A DNA stretch of 64,000 bases from Lepraria neglecta (GCA_033220425.1 CM065647.1:3286001-3350000); one strand, 5' to 3'; numbered from the stretch's first letter, positions 9,644 through 20,899 are shown. Numbers and translations: made by a program. The notes: generated by a model not told the origin, from the letters alone.

Positions 9644-10544
9644 ATGATACGGTTACATCTGGCCTTGCTAGGCCTCATTGCCTACCTCTTCTCCCTCACC
9701 TCAGCCACCGCGCTCACCTACAAGCTCGTCGCCAACGAAAAAGCCTGCTTCTTCACCCAGGTTGACCAGCAAGGCGCAAAGATCGCATTTTACTTCGCTG
9801 TGAGTCTCCCCTGGACCCAACGCAAACCTACAGGTAAGCTGTCTGTTGCTGACCACGCGGTATACGTATAGGTTCAATCTGGCGGCTCCTTCGATGTCGA
9901 CTACACAGTTACAGGCCCGAATGGGAAAATCATCATGGAGAATAGCAAGGAGCGGCAGCTGGACTCTGTGTTCACGGCAAAGGAGACGGGAGAATATACA
10001 TTCTGCTTTAACAACGAGATGAGCACTTTTGCGGAGAAGATGGTGGATTTTGAGATCGCTGTGCGTGGCCCCCTTATCAGCCCCGAACTCGCCTCTCCCC
10101 TACTCATCCCAAATGACCTCCGCTATCCCTCCACAAATATTGGAGTGGCAGTAATGTCGAAGACCCATCCGCTGACATGCCCTCTCTCCACACAGGTCGA
10201 AAACGAAACCTCCTCCGCCCTCCTCCCCTCCAAACAAGGCACCTCCCCAGAACAAACCTCCGCCCTGGAAGAATCCATCATGAAAGTCTCCCGCGACCTC
10301 TCCACCATCAACCGCAACCAAAAATACTTTCGGACACGTGAGAACCGCAACTTCAGCACGGTCAAGAGTACGGAGAGCAGGATATTTAATTTCAGCGTTG
10401 TGGAGAGTGGGTTGATGGTTTGTATGGCGGGCTTGCAGGTTTTCATTGTGAGATTCTTTTTCCAGGGGGCGCGGAAAGGTGAGTGCCGAGATGTTGAGGT
10501 GTGCGATTCGAACGGTTTGCTGACTGGGTGCAGGCTACGTATGA
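9644..10544 (+). CDS. p24/emp24/GOLD-domain cargo receptor (Erp3-like)
   Basis: Four exons (9644-9799, 9872-10060, 10196-10478, 10534-10544) with GTGAGT/GTGCGT donors encode a short type I membrane protein. Residues 1-23 are a signal peptide ending ATA. The luminal GOLD domain follows (LTYKLVANEKACFFTQV, GEYTFCFNNEMSTFAEK), with the conserved Cys pair of the family. A coiled-coil stretch (EQTSALEESIMKVSRDLS...) and the NRNQKYFRTRENRNFSTV segment lead to a membrane helix (MVCMAGLQVFIVRFFF). The cytosolic tail QGARKGYV has the phenylalanine and dibasic signals for COPI/COPII binding. Known family role: cycling between ER and Golgi as a cargo adaptor. The last exon carries only 11 bases, so C-terminal prediction by software may fail here. 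Confidence 0.92.
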
Positions 10545-11932
10545 GAGAGTACGGTGTTGGTGCATTACGGAAGCCAACAGCGATAGCGAATATACAGTCA
10601 GATCCTAGAAACAATTCAATTGAACTTGCGAAGTGACTGAGAACACAAACTCATGGCATCGTATTCTGTCAAGTCTACTTGCGCTATTCGGCTTCTTACG
10701 AGCTATGGTTCAGGTAGCCTCCGTCACTTTTATCAAAGCATCTGACGGCCTCCTAAAAATACAAGGATTTCAAGCTATACCCAATTCAGTTTCTGTTCTT
10801 TCGTTGGCGAATGTCGTGTTATCTCACTGCTCGAGATGAGCAGACAGGAAAGGCGCTCGTGCTCGAAAGTCTCACAAAGTTACTAATTTGCAGCTCATGA
10901 GAAGCGGCAGATTTAACATTCTGTGCGCGCCGAGAGCAGCAATTGAGAATTTTGAGATGCCGAGGAGCAGAGAGTCAAAGGTTCTAGGCTCAACAGGAGC
11001 GGGAAATTGAACATTCCCATATCAATCTTGACTACTGTATACCTTCCACATTCGAATATTTCCCCCTCCCTTCCGAAACTCGGCGAGCAGAAATGCGCCT
11101 CAGTGAAGTCAGTGTTACTGTCATATCACTATCAAAGCCAATTATGGGTGCTTTCAATTTGAATTGCATTGACGCATAGGAAACCTGCGAGGCACGATCT
11201 CACAACCTCAGTCTCAGTTCAAACACTATCTCAATAAAACCCACTTACCACTCCCTCCACTTCACACACCCCACCTTCACCAAGCATCATCCCCATATCA
11301 CATTTAGCCCATGGTCCAGCCTGCTATAACCCTGTCGGAAATCTTGTGGTTCACCACGTGCATTCGCCTGCACAACTCCGTGCCCGCTTGACATCACCCC
11401 ATCGTCATTCAACCTTGTCGCCGTCTCTTCCCTCGTCATAGATATCAACCTCACCCAGAATCCCACGAAACAAGGTTTGGTGGGGCAGACGGACCCAGGG
11501 GCGGCCAGGTGACAAGTGGGGTGAGGAGGCGTTGGTTCGTGTTTTGGTTGGCGATAGCGCCCTCGCTACTCAACCCTCGCATCATTGACCTAATAACTTA
11601 TCGGAAGTTTTGGTGGGTATGGTGCGATTTGTTTGAGTCATGGAGAGCGAAAGATTATGTTGGTAGGGAAATGTTAGGATAGAGATTTTGGATGTTGCGA
11701 TTGATTGGTCTACAGCGCAAGAAGCAATTCGCAGGACGAAAAGACGATGAGAGAAAATTCGTGAATGCTTCATTAAATGCAATCTATGCACCTTGCGCCC
11801 GTATAGTTACAGCATTTCCTTACTAGATCCAGCCAGGTAGAAAGCGAACGCCGGTCCCGCTAGTAATGACTTAATGAGTGTCCTTCAGAAACCCCAGATC
11901 ACGTTCCTAGGGCCTTCCAATCTCCCTCACAC
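10545..11932. other. Intergenic, 1.4 kb
   Basis: No open frame with family features on either strand. The stretch 11220-11460 is C/T-rich and could be the leader of an unrecognised transcript, but I cannot support a gene. Confidence 0.35.
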
Positions 11933-13069
11933 CTACCCCAGCATCGTCGCAGTCGTAGCCACCATAGTATCTGCACCTGTCATTGTCGCAGCCATAGTAT
12001 CCGCACCTGTCAATGTCGTAGCCCCGCTATCATGCCCCATCAAACTGCCCGTACTCGTCACCGCAACAGGAGGCACATAAGCATTCCCCTGCAAAGCCAA
12101 ACTCGTAGGCGAACCCAAGTCAAAAGTCCCCGTAGCCGTTCCCGTGATGTCCTCTTGGGGTCACGGATTCACCTTCTGCTTCCTCGACCTAGATTCCCCG
12201 CCGCAGCCGAGTTTCTTGATGACCACCTTTTTGGACCCGCCGGCGCCAGCAAACTCAGACACCTCGGCACTGACGGTCTTGCTGTCGGGGAGGATTATGT
12301 CCATCATAAGATCAGACTCTGCAGGGAGGAGGGCTGTGTTGGTGGTTGTGGCGCCGGGTTGGACTTGCTGTTTTTGGTTATAGCCACCTAGAGGGGCACC
12401 GGTGATAGTGGAGTTTGAGAGGGTGTTTGGGGAGGCGGTTGGGGAGATGGTAGCGCCGGCCTGGCGTTTCGCGTAACCCACCAAAGAGGAAGTGGTAGGA
12501 CTGGAGGCCATGGTATCCGTTGGCATCATAGTGTCCGTGGTAATCGAATTAACCCCACCAGCAGGCGGAACGTATTGTTTTTGATTTCCATAAGTACCAG
12601 TCGGTAACGTGTCCAGTGCTGACATGACACTTGAGGTACTCTCGGAATCGTATTCTTCCTCTCTCATGTCATCGAATAGACAGGCGTCAGAGGTGTCCGT
12701 TGGTGAAAGAGCGGTATCAGTTGAATCAGCGCCCGTCAAAATGGAGGAAGCCCCTTGTCCGGGGGGAACATATTGCTTCTGGCTGTCATAATAGTTTAAT
12801 CGAATTATAGGTGGGCCAAGACCAGTGTTAGTGGCACTGCTACCTCCAGTCTCAATTGTTCCGTAAGTAGAAGTGGTGCCATTGACGCCACCGCCAGGAG
12901 GAACGACCAATTTCTTTTTACTGCTAGATATAGCGGCCGGTTTGGTCGATGCAACACTTTTAACGCTAGTTGTTGGCGAGTTCCCGACGTAGTTGGCCAA
13001 TGGACTGGAGAGGACAGCCAGTGGCGATGAGGCGGCCACGAGAAGAGTGAGCAATGATGTGGAGCGCAT
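11933..13069 (-). CDS. Secreted protein with QKQYVPP repeats
   Basis: A signal peptide (MRSTSLLTLLVAASSPLAVLS) opens a low-complexity Ser/Thr-rich protein. A short motif recurs about every 60-80 residues: KKKLVVPPGGGVNG, SQKQYVPPGQG, NQKQYVPPAGG, NQKQQVQPG and finally QKGNAYVPP. The continuous frame stops at a TGA (12161-12163). The same frame continues beyond it with another YVPP motif and two MTGADTM repeats to a TAG at 11933-11935. An 84-bp intron (GTGAAT...TTTGCAG, about 12175-12092) would remove the TGA and join RKQK to GNAYVPP in frame, so I model two exons. A single KR site exists (YAKRQAG). I do not recognise the family. A wall protein or a secreted structural protein is the cautious inference. 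Confidence 0.6.
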
Positions 13070-14807
13070 GTTGAGCTTCTGTGGGGGTGAGGAGGTCCGA
13101 ATGAAAGATTGAATATAGAAGGGGTAAAAAGAAAATAGCTTCGATCAACGAAAGGCTCCTCCAGGAACCGTACTTAAGTCGAACAATGCGGAAGGAGATT
13201 TGGCAGATGAACAGACCCTCAGAAGTGCTCACGGAAGAAGAAGATGGGATCTTTCCTCAATAATATATCTACAGAACGTGCATCAGGCGCCGGTCCACTC
13301 GGCTCCTTTGTTTCGATTTGACGAGGTTGATCTACAGGTCCACGTAGTTGGATGAGTGGGTGGAGCTGCATCACCAACGGATTCCGCGGCAGCCAACTTG
13401 CCCAGGCCCCGCGATAGCTCCATGATGTATGGTGTCTTCCACAGTCTATGGCGCAACTTGAACGTTTGGTTTGCCTAAGGGAGGAAATTCAGACGGTAGT
13501 TCCAACGGGAAGACCCTAGCGCGATATGCGAAACAGCCTATTACATGCAACCTTGTACACATCGATGATTTGTTGGGAGAATACAGCATCGAGCAACTGT
13601 GCGGCGCAGATAGTACTGTTTCAATAATGGCTTGATGGTAGCTTTTGGAAGGATAAGCCAAACCTAATCGGCCTTTTGCCATGAAGCAAAATCTTCCTCG
13701 CAAAAAGCATGGACCTAGGATCGACGGACGAAAATCACAAGAGCACAAGACAAAGAAAACTATAAGCAGACCGTCGGCCATCCATCAAAATCAGCATAAT
13801 GCTCTTGCAAAATATTTAAACCCCAGATGAAGGCATCCAGGTGGATGGATTTGCAGCTGCGGCCAAGGTCTTGGAGAGCAACGGACGCTACCTTTTACGC
13901 TCAGCAGTATTGATGCTGAGAGTAACGACAGCCGATACCAATGTCATCACGTCACACCGGAAGACTGAAGTTGGCACTGCCACTGAGCGTCTATGTCATC
14001 TCCAACAAGGACAACACCGCGACTATGTTGCTGATCTTCGCGATGCCCTTCACAGCCAAGCAGCATCCGAGCAGGGTACGCTCTAAACTCTGTTGGTTCT
14101 CTAGAGGTTGGCCTTGGGCGTCCTCGACCTCCTCGCTGCGTTGTGCTGGGAGCTGCCTGTTGTTGCCAGACCAGTTTGTGTTGTGAGAGCCCATTGTGTG
14201 ATATGATGGCGATTCATCGAATTGTGATTTGCCGGAAGCCGAGAAGTGCTTCGTTGGTACGAGTACTGTTACGTTATGCTTGTCTTTGAGCCTACAAGTT
14301 GCGAGCTCGAATGACTGAGGAACGGGTCTCCAAGATCGCTTACGGCGTATGCGCTTAGCGTGCTTCAAAAAAAACCTAGCTCGGCCTGGCTGACCGTTCG
14401 ACCCAACCAAAAGTCTTTGCTGTTATTAGAAGTAGAAAGGTCTAAATTACGGGAGGATCAATGAGGCCTAAGAAAGCGTGAAAAATGGACTCAATAGGAA
14501 CATCGATCCATGAATTCATTTTGCCATCTGCTTTATTATTAGACACAGCCTTCAGCCCCTCGAGCCTCTGTATGGTTAGAGATGTGCGCAGAGACAAAAT
14601 CCAAGAAACCCCGGTTCTGAGAGAAGACGCAGATGACCCTATTCATCTTGTAGCATACGTGACCACACTAAGCAAAATTCCGAGCTGTATATCTTGACTT
14701 TGTTGGTTGAAGGTGGCCTCATAACATCCTCTCATGAAGGCTGCCTTTGGAGAACAGAGCCGATCGACAGGGCTGTAGAACAGGATCGATTCAGTATCAA
14801 GTCAATC
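13070..14807. other. Intergenic with unassigned ORFs
   Basis: Minus-strand open frames of 111 codons (13446-13781) and 139 codons (13991-14410) exist but show no signal peptide, domain or homology I can name. The second has a basic patch (KHAKRIRRKRSW). I leave both as unsupported. Confidence 0.3.
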
Positions 14808-15709
14808 TTATGGTTTTTCCCTGCCATCTTTTCGCCCCCGGTCCTCCTGACCATCCCCGTATATCCACCACTGCAGCCCTAACCCTGCATCACAGCATGC
14901 TTGGAAAATGCCGCACAACTTGAAAGCCCAAGGCACTTTCCCGGACTCGGACATGAAGAAAAACCCCATTTTCATCGCATCTCCTAGCAACCAATTTGCT
15001 AGCACAGACACGCGGAAGCCTTTGCAGGACTGTGCACGTTGGTTGGCAAATATTTGTGGCAGTGGAAGTATAGCTTCGATGGCAAGACCGACGTAGCCAA
15101 TGGCTTGAATATATACAGAAGAGCTGGTCGGGCGAAGGAGGGTATGAAGGGCGAGTAGTGTGATGGTGAGTCCAAGAAGGTACTCCCAATACCTGATTTG
15201 CTCAGTAAACGTCAGCAAGAGATCATCCTCGTCGCCATGGCTCGGTCTCCAAGGAATATCCCTGCTTTTGAAGCGGTCTATCATCGATTATACTCACAGC
15301 CGCTGTGATTTCCACCTCCAGAAATTGAATGGTCTGCCTTGGTCCATACCCTTGAAAGGCCCCTCTCCCCTCCACGGAGGTCGGTTATTCAGTGCTACCT
15401 TTAGGAGCACAATCTGTACAGCTACCATTATGATGGCTTGTATGAGAAGAGCAACATCATATCGGGCTCCAGGCCAGTAGAATATCTTGAGGATGGATGC
15501 CGTGAGCATAATGAGGGGAGTATCGAGGGAGAAGCCAGCAGAGGTGCGGGTACGATTGATGGAGAGGATTTGATCGGTATAGGAGGTCAACGGCGAGAGG
15601 ATAAGACTGGTCGGTGGAGATGAGCTGCGGGACTTATGGGCAATTAGGAAGGGAAGGCACTGTACAAGATGGGCGCGAATGAGGAGATCAACGCTCCAAT
15701 GAAAGCCAT
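14808..15709 (-). CDS. PQ-loop repeat membrane protein (ANY1/SLC66A2-like)
   Basis: Three exons (15709-15666, 15624-15298, 15192-14808) give a 251-residue protein in one frame. The first PQ-loop region reads SPLTSYTDQILSINRTRTS, followed by AGFSLDTPLIMLTASILK. The second reads GLAIEAILPLPQIFANQRAQS with the canonical PQ, then CKGFRVSVLANWLLGDAMK. Several hydrophobic helices are visible. The family includes yeast Any1 (YMR010W) and mammalian PQLC1/SLC66A2, endosomal or Golgi proteins that affect phospholipid asymmetry and flippase function. The exon 1 sequence (MAFIGALISSFAPI) and a 41-bp first intron (GTACAG...CCGCAG) are my own model; 41 bp is short but possible. The C-terminal tail is charged. 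Confidence 0.85.
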
Positions 15710-17166
15710 GATGGGCTGAAGGGAGAGCCCGAGGACGTCCGATGCACGATAACCGCCTTCAATATCATTGCAGAACCATTGCAAGCAGATAAGGATTCGC
15801 TGAAAAGGATATCAGGTAAGGCTTGTATCTGACAGCTGGCCAGAGTTGGAGATGCACCGCTACTGAATCGCAGGAGTGACGAGTCTTTTGAAGCGATCGA
15901 CGAATGTATAATTAGAAGACGAAGAACATATGCGAGGCAGCTATCGGCTCATAGTACAGATTCACAAGGAGCAACTGAATTAGATCAAGTTCGAGCCCAT
16001 GAAAATTTTGGGATTCACTTGGGGCTCCCGGATGAGTAAGCAACGCGCCTTCCACCAAGATTGCCTCGATTTAGTCAGGCCTTCCTCGTGACTTTGCTAA
16101 CGTCTTGCATGGAGTAGTTGGAAGAATCATGAGAGACGAGCAGATCTGTGTGAATCGGAACAATTGCGCTCGGCATGCGAGATCTGTCTTCGAGACCTAC
16201 GAAAATGGCCAAGCATTTTTAAGGTCCAACGCTCCGGATAGTGCCCCTAGGATCGGACGCCAGGGAAACGTCTGGATGCAGGCCAACGCCACCCCCGCAA
16301 TGGAAGTGGCTATGTCGATAACATAACCGGGCTGGCATAAGCACCTTTTGCTCCAAGGACGAATGATGGAAGCAACCTGCCAACCTGACTAACGACCTCA
16401 TTTCTCTCAAACTGAATCAGGGGGCTCAGCGCTACTGTCAGGTACGCGGTTGGCCCACCGGCGCCATCCAGACCTTACCTCATTATCCCCTAGTCTAGCC
16501 GCTCAGGGGCTAGGAAACGACTCCATCGATAACTCCTATTACTCAAGTGAAACATTTAACGGAAATTGCACCCAGAGTAGGGAAGAAGAGGGGATGTCCT
16601 CTCAAAACACAGCCAGCCATACTGCCATCTATGAGGATCGCCTCTGAGACGTAGGAATAAATGAAGGTAAAAGCAAGCATCTTTCTGCACAGCCTGTTAG
16701 ATGTCCGAAGGATTGGATTACCCCTCCCATGCAATCTGGTGCACTCAATCTTGATGGAGCTCCTGACCTCTCGTCTCGTCTCATCCAACCATCCTCTCGC
16801 TGTGAGGCATCTGTTGCTTCTTAATGCTCGAGCTGGCCTTTGATCACTTGACCTCGAAGAGCGCTTAGTAGGCCTTCCCTGCTACTCTAGACCTGGTCCT
16901 TAATGATATATCAAGGTCAAGGCTTGGAAGTTAAGTCCAATCATGGAATGGTCCAGTGTTGGACCGGGGTCACGCAGGGTTTTGCGGGGAGGAAACACCC
17001 TACCATCCCAACCCTAATATGAAACATACAGACCTGCCTTCCTTTTATAACTGCATGCTGCGCATCTGGTCATGATTTCTTTTCATACGCATTCATAGAT
17101 TCCTTTTTGCAACGTTGCTCTCCTTCTTGCACCAAACACATTCCTTTGGAGGCGTTGCTCTTTTCT
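15710..17166. other. Intergenic with a decayed membrane-protein fragment
   Basis: On the minus strand at about 16190-16420 two overlapping frames read VGRLLPSFVLGAKGAYA and then GYVIDIATSIAGVALACIQ with TFPWRPILGALSG. Together they look like two transmembrane segments of a broken transporter-type gene. Nothing longer can be assembled. The rest holds no supported gene. Confidence 0.25.
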
Positions 17167-17240
17167 CGTTACCCACACTCCTTTATCAATACCGCTCTTT
17201 TCACGTTACCCACACTCCTTTATCAATACCGCTCTTTTCA
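17167..17240 (+). repeat. Two perfect 37-bp direct repeats in the leader of the thaumatin-like gene
   Basis: Copies at 17167-17203 and 17204-17240 are identical and pyrimidine-rich (start CGTTACCCACACTCC). They are followed by three scattered copies of AGCTTGACGCT up to about 17335. They lie 160-230 bases before the start codon, so they are in the promoter or 5' UTR. Confidence 0.85.
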
Positions 17241-17399
17241 AAGCTTGACGCTTTCCTCACTTATAGATACTCCTTTCGTAGCTTGACGCTCACTTTTTTT
17301 GGCTTTTGATTCTCTGGGCTTCGAGCTTGACGCTCGGCCAGTTTTCACATTCTCCAACTCACATCAACCTCAGTGAACCTCATAAACACGATTATCAAA

Positions 17400-18530
17400 A
17401 TGAAGCCTGCTTACCACATCACCGCTTTGCTCCTCGCCCTTTCAGCTCCGGGACAGATGGCAATCGTCACAGTCACCACAATCATACCGGTCGAAGTTTA
17501 CATATCAAACGGTGTAGAAGTACCCTACATGGTAAACCCAACCCCGAAGCCTGCTCCAGCGCCAGCAGCAGCTGCTGCCGTTGGGGATGGCGCGCCAGTG
17601 GAGAGGGTCTATCGCCAATCACCACCGCCTGCCACCACCCTCCTTCCCAGCGCCACCGTACCCTCAGCATCAGGTCCACCAGGAACCCCGACCCACGTCC
17701 CCCAGAACTCTCTCGCCCATGAATCCGCAGAAGGCCAAACCCTGACCGCCGCAACCAAGCCCCCTACAGCCGTCACTCCAGCACCTCCACCCCCGGCTGG
17801 TCTTGGCAACGGCGTTATGACAATCGTCATCCAAAACAACTGGCCCTCCCCACTCTCAGTCTCTTACATGGACAACGCCGGCTCTCCAGGCGCTCTCGGC
17901 GATCCACAAGAAGGACCTCTCGGCACAGCAACAACGGTCGTCTACCCCACTGGCTGGGCAGGGCGTATCTACGTCGGCAAAACTATCAACTCCGCAGACA
18001 GCAAGATCGAAGGCAGCACCACCGGCGCCAACGACATCGACGTCAGCTACGTTGATGGTTACTCCGTCCCTATCACCTGCTCGGCCAAAGGCGAGCCAGT
18101 CACAGGCTGCAACATCGATCTTTGGTCCGTGAGCGGACCCTGTGCTGATGGCGTCGGCGAGAATGATGTTTGTCTCAACCCCATGCAAGGCGTTGCGGAT
18201 GGACCGTCAGTACCATGGTTCCTACCATGTCAAGGAGCCGCATACACATTCCCCAACGACAATGTTGCAAACAATGGCAACACTGGAACGCCGGACATCA
18301 CGTGCTGCATTGGTACCGCGGAGCAAGGATGCACGAATGCGCCTGAGCGCCAGGGGAAAGGCAATAACCGGGCTTCCAAGAAGAAGAGGTCTCTTGCTGA
18401 GGTGCTTAAGGAGAGGGCACCGAATGCGCCGTCCCTGTTGCCACATACCCACACTCATCTTAGACGCCATGCACATAAGGCGCGAGCTCATGGACACCGG
18501 TTGGTGAGAGATTTGAAGGATGTTGTTTGA
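17400..18530 (+). CDS. Secreted thaumatin-like (osmotin-type) protein
   Basis: A 376-residue single exon. I chose the ATG at 17400 rather than the in-frame one nine codons upstream because it begins a clean signal peptide (MKPAYHITALLLALSAPG) and has an AAAATG context. A Pro/Ala/Thr linker of about 110 residues leads to a domain starting GNGVMTIVIQNNWPSPLSVSY. It continues PTGWAGRIYVGKTI, DIDVSYVDGYSVPITCS and VTGCNIDLW, with about eight cysteines to GCTNAPE. This matches fungal thaumatin-like secreted proteins. The C-terminus is basic and His-rich (KKKRSLAEVLKER and a HTHTHLRRHAHKARAHGH block), with KKKR as a possible Kex2 site. Plant and fungal thaumatin-like proteins bind or cleave beta-glucan; here activity is inference. 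A metal-binding or wall-binding tail is possible. Confidence 0.8.
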   Translation: MKPAYHITALLLALSAPGQMAIVTVTTIIPVEVYISNGVEVPYMVNPTPKPAPAPAAAAAVGDGAPVERVYRQSPPPATTLLPSATVPSASGPPGTPTHVPQNSLAHESAEGQTLTAATKPPTAVTPAPPPPAGLGNGVMTIVIQNNWPSPLSVSYMDNAGSPGALGDPQEGPLGTATTVVYPTGWAGRIYVGKTINSADSKIEGSTTGANDIDVSYVDGYSVPITCSAKGEPVTGCNIDLWSVSGPCADGVGENDVCLNPMQGVADGPSVPWFLPCQGAAYTFPNDNVANNGNTGTPDITCCIGTAEQGCTNAPERQGKGNNRASKKKRSLAEVLKERAPNAPSLLPHTHTHLRRHAHKARAHGHRLVRDLKDVV

Positions 18531-18897
18531 TTTGTGTATACGATTTTCTTTCTCCTCTGATGCATGTGTGGCAGGTCAGGTAGCGATTCAGGGCCTTGAT
18601 GGTCATTGACATCGTTGCTGGTACGTTAGCGTTGTCATTTTGTATATACATCTATCTTGGATGATTTTAGAACACACTTCTTCATGAGACACGAGCAGGA
18701 GGCATTACATCAATTCAAGCAATGAAAATACTGCCATCAGATGCTCTGTGACTTCCAAATAGCGAACTCAAAGTCTCAATATCAATTGCTTGGCTTTAGC
18801 AGTCTAACAACCACTGGCTCTCTACCTCGTTCATGACTTCCCTACTCCCTTCCTGCCACTCCGTTGCCTTGTATCTCCCAAGCAGCCCAAATTACCT
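18531..18897. other. Intergenic
   Basis: Convergent 3' ends of the thaumatin-like gene and the first unknown secreted protein. Nothing else seen. Confidence 0.4.
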
Positions 18898-19541
18898 CTA
18901 AGTCGTAGTCGTTCCATTCACCCCAATCCCCTCCGGCGCACCCACATCTGCACTCGCGGCATTCAGATGCCTCCCATAGACACTGACCTCAAACTGCCCC
19001 TTAAACCCTACATCCACCTTCCCTCCAATCCTCAACCCGCCCGGCTCCAACCTAATGCCTTTAGGTTTTCTTTTTTCAAATCAGCTTATCTTCTCTTCAA
19101 ACTCTAGACCATACTCTCTTTTCCCGCCACAAAAATTAGAATTACCACGTAAATATCTCCCCAACCATAGCCACATCCATCGTCGAAAAAAAATCCCAGG
19201 CCCGGGGATTTTTAACGAAAATCCCCACGGAGTACGTATTATAGGTATTCCACATTGGGAAGGCGATTCTCCCGGCGTCGTAAGTGACGGGAGTTGTGGC
19301 AGTCGGCCAACGAAGGATCTCGAAGAGGATGAGGGCACAATCGATGAGATGGATTGGGAGGAGCCATGGTACTGGGGGGGAAGCAGGTTGAGAGTGCGGA
19401 GAGCGGGTGTGAGGAGTTCAGAGGGGGAAGTGGGGTGGAGGAAACGGAGGGTGCTGAGGAAAGGGGCAAGGATGAAGAGAGTACGAGAGAAGAGAGCACG
19501 AGAGAAGAGAGCGTGATCAGAGAAAGGAGGAAGAATAGCAT
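18898..19541 (-). pseudogene. Secreted protein of unknown family, copy 1, frameshifted
   Basis: The frame from 19541 opens with a hydrophobic Leu/Ser-rich signal-like segment (MLFFLLSLITLSSLVL). It should continue as in copy 2 to a CF...DC...ILFEILRW core. The core DCALILFEILRWPTATTP and YSVGIFVKNPRAWDFF is present, but in a different frame. The break maps to a run of seven C in coding sense (G run 19374-19380); six would restore the paralogue frame. After an intron of about 94 bp (GTAATT...CATTAG) the end reads LRIGGKVDVGFKGQFEVSVYGRHLNA, matching the end of copy 2, with a stop at 18898-18900. Homopolymer slippage in the genome or in the read data are the two explanations. Confidence 0.6.
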
Positions 19542-20299
19542 TCTAGAATTGTAGAGTGCAGATGAGCTTCTTGAACTAGGAATTGGGAAGAAGAGGCGCA
19601 TGGGGATTATTTGACGCTTGTGGAGTTGTCGCAAGAAATAGATGCTAATGTACTGTAGTGTTTGGATGCATTAAGCGCAGTACTGGCAAATTCGCGCATT
19701 CAGTCAGGACTGACTAAAGAATGTGTGGATTCGGTCATTGCATTGTGCTTCCTTTGTTAGATAGCAAACGGGTTGCTAACATGGACTCGCTCGAAGGTAT
19801 ATTAGACAAGGTGTTGACAGTCTATCGATAATATGCTGATTCTTGAATGTTAAAGCAGGTAGTACGCAAAGGTAGGAATAAGGAATAACGATAGCATACT
19901 TGACAGACTGATGAGAATGAAAAACCCTCTTGCAAGCCTGAGGTATTTGATAGCCTTGCCATTGGTGTCAATCCTTTTCTCTGGAATTCCTCCAGCCATA
20001 CTAAAACTACTACCCTAGCACAGACTGCTCCTGAGAACATTTGAGATTTTGCTTCGGTCTCGGGATGGTCCAACATTCCAGATAGCGTCAGTCTCATTCA
20101 CTTATGCCATCGAACCGTACAAGACGGGCTCTTGCTAAGCGGTTTGGTGCGGCAAGATAGTCCTATTTGTGAGATTTAGCAGCACGCCATCCCTCTCCTC
20201 CTCCTTTCTTGGACAAGGAATTGAAACTTCTCGGAAGTATTGTCGCCCCCATTGCCATTCTCCAACCTCGCATCACCTCAAACGATCGGTATATACACA
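19542..20299. other. Intergenic between the two secreted paralogues
   Basis: Promoter of copy 1 on the left and the 3' side of copy 2 on the right. No other gene supported. Confidence 0.4.
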
Positions 20300-20899
20300 T
20301 CAAGCAACAGCCGTCCCATTCGGCCCAAACCCAGACACGCCCACTTCCCCACCAGCATTCGCGTCCCGGCCATAAACCGCAGTAAAAAAGTCGTTTTTTG
20401 CCCCAACATCGGTCTTCCCCCCCAGCCTCAACCGCTGGTCCTTTAACCTTACACAATCTTCCATAATCCTAGCCGCCCTTTGTGCAACAGAAATTGCTGG
20501 AAAGATATCCTTAGAGTTCCGGTATTTGGCGAAAATGCCAACAGCGCAGGTCCCTTTGACAATCCAGATGGGGAAGTCGCGCGCTTGCCGGTCCCATAGT
20601 ACGGGGGATATGGAAGATTCCCAGCGCAGAATCTCGAAGAGGATGGTGAAGCAGTCTTCTATGTATATTTCGTTGAGGCGGGGGAAAGGGGGACCGGGTT
20701 GATTGAAGCAGGCTGCTGGAACGGAGAGAGAGGTGGCGTTTGTGGCTGTGGAGGTATTGGCGGACAGGATTGGAAAGGTGGTGGGGAGGATTAATGGGGC
20801 GGACGGCAGAGGGTTTAACGGCTCAGACAATGGTGAGAGTGCAAGGGTTGTAGATGGCAGAAAGAAGACATTTGTGATAATGAAGAGGCAAAGAAACAT
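20300..20899 (-). CDS. Secreted protein of unknown family, copy 2
   Basis: A 199-residue single exon. Residues 1-22 form a signal peptide (MFLCLFIITNVFFLPSTTLALS). A Ser/Thr/Pro-rich linker follows. The conserved part begins near CFNQPGPPFPRL, passes DCFTILFEILRWESS and GTCAVGIFAKYRN, then MEDCVRLKDQRLRLGGK and TDVGAKNDFFTAVYGRD. Four cysteines could form two disulfides. Homologue of the frameshifted copy next door on the same strand; the two share the ILFEILRW, VGIF and LR(L/I)GGK blocks. I do not know a function. An apoplastic or wall-associated role is inference from secretion alone. Confidence 0.75.
   Translation of the reverse strand: MFLCLFIITNVFFLPSTTLALSPLSEPLNPLPSAPLILPTTFPILSANTSTATNATSLSVPAACFNQPGPPFPRLNEIYIEDCFTILFEILRWESSISPVLWDRQARDFPIWIVKGTCAVGIFAKYRNSKDIFPAISVAQRAARIMEDCVRLKDQRLRLGGKTDVGAKNDFFTAVYGRDANAGGEVGVSGFGPNGTAVA

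Noticed and set aside
11933-13069. Kex2-processed peptide precursor (RiPP type)
   Set aside because: The repeated YVPP motifs are not separated by KR or RR sites; only one KR exists, and no UstYa-like or other tailoring gene is next to it.
13991-14410. Fourth member of the half-Zn2Cys6-like family
   Set aside because: It has a basic patch, but no CxxC, no FTxxEK block and no matching intron.
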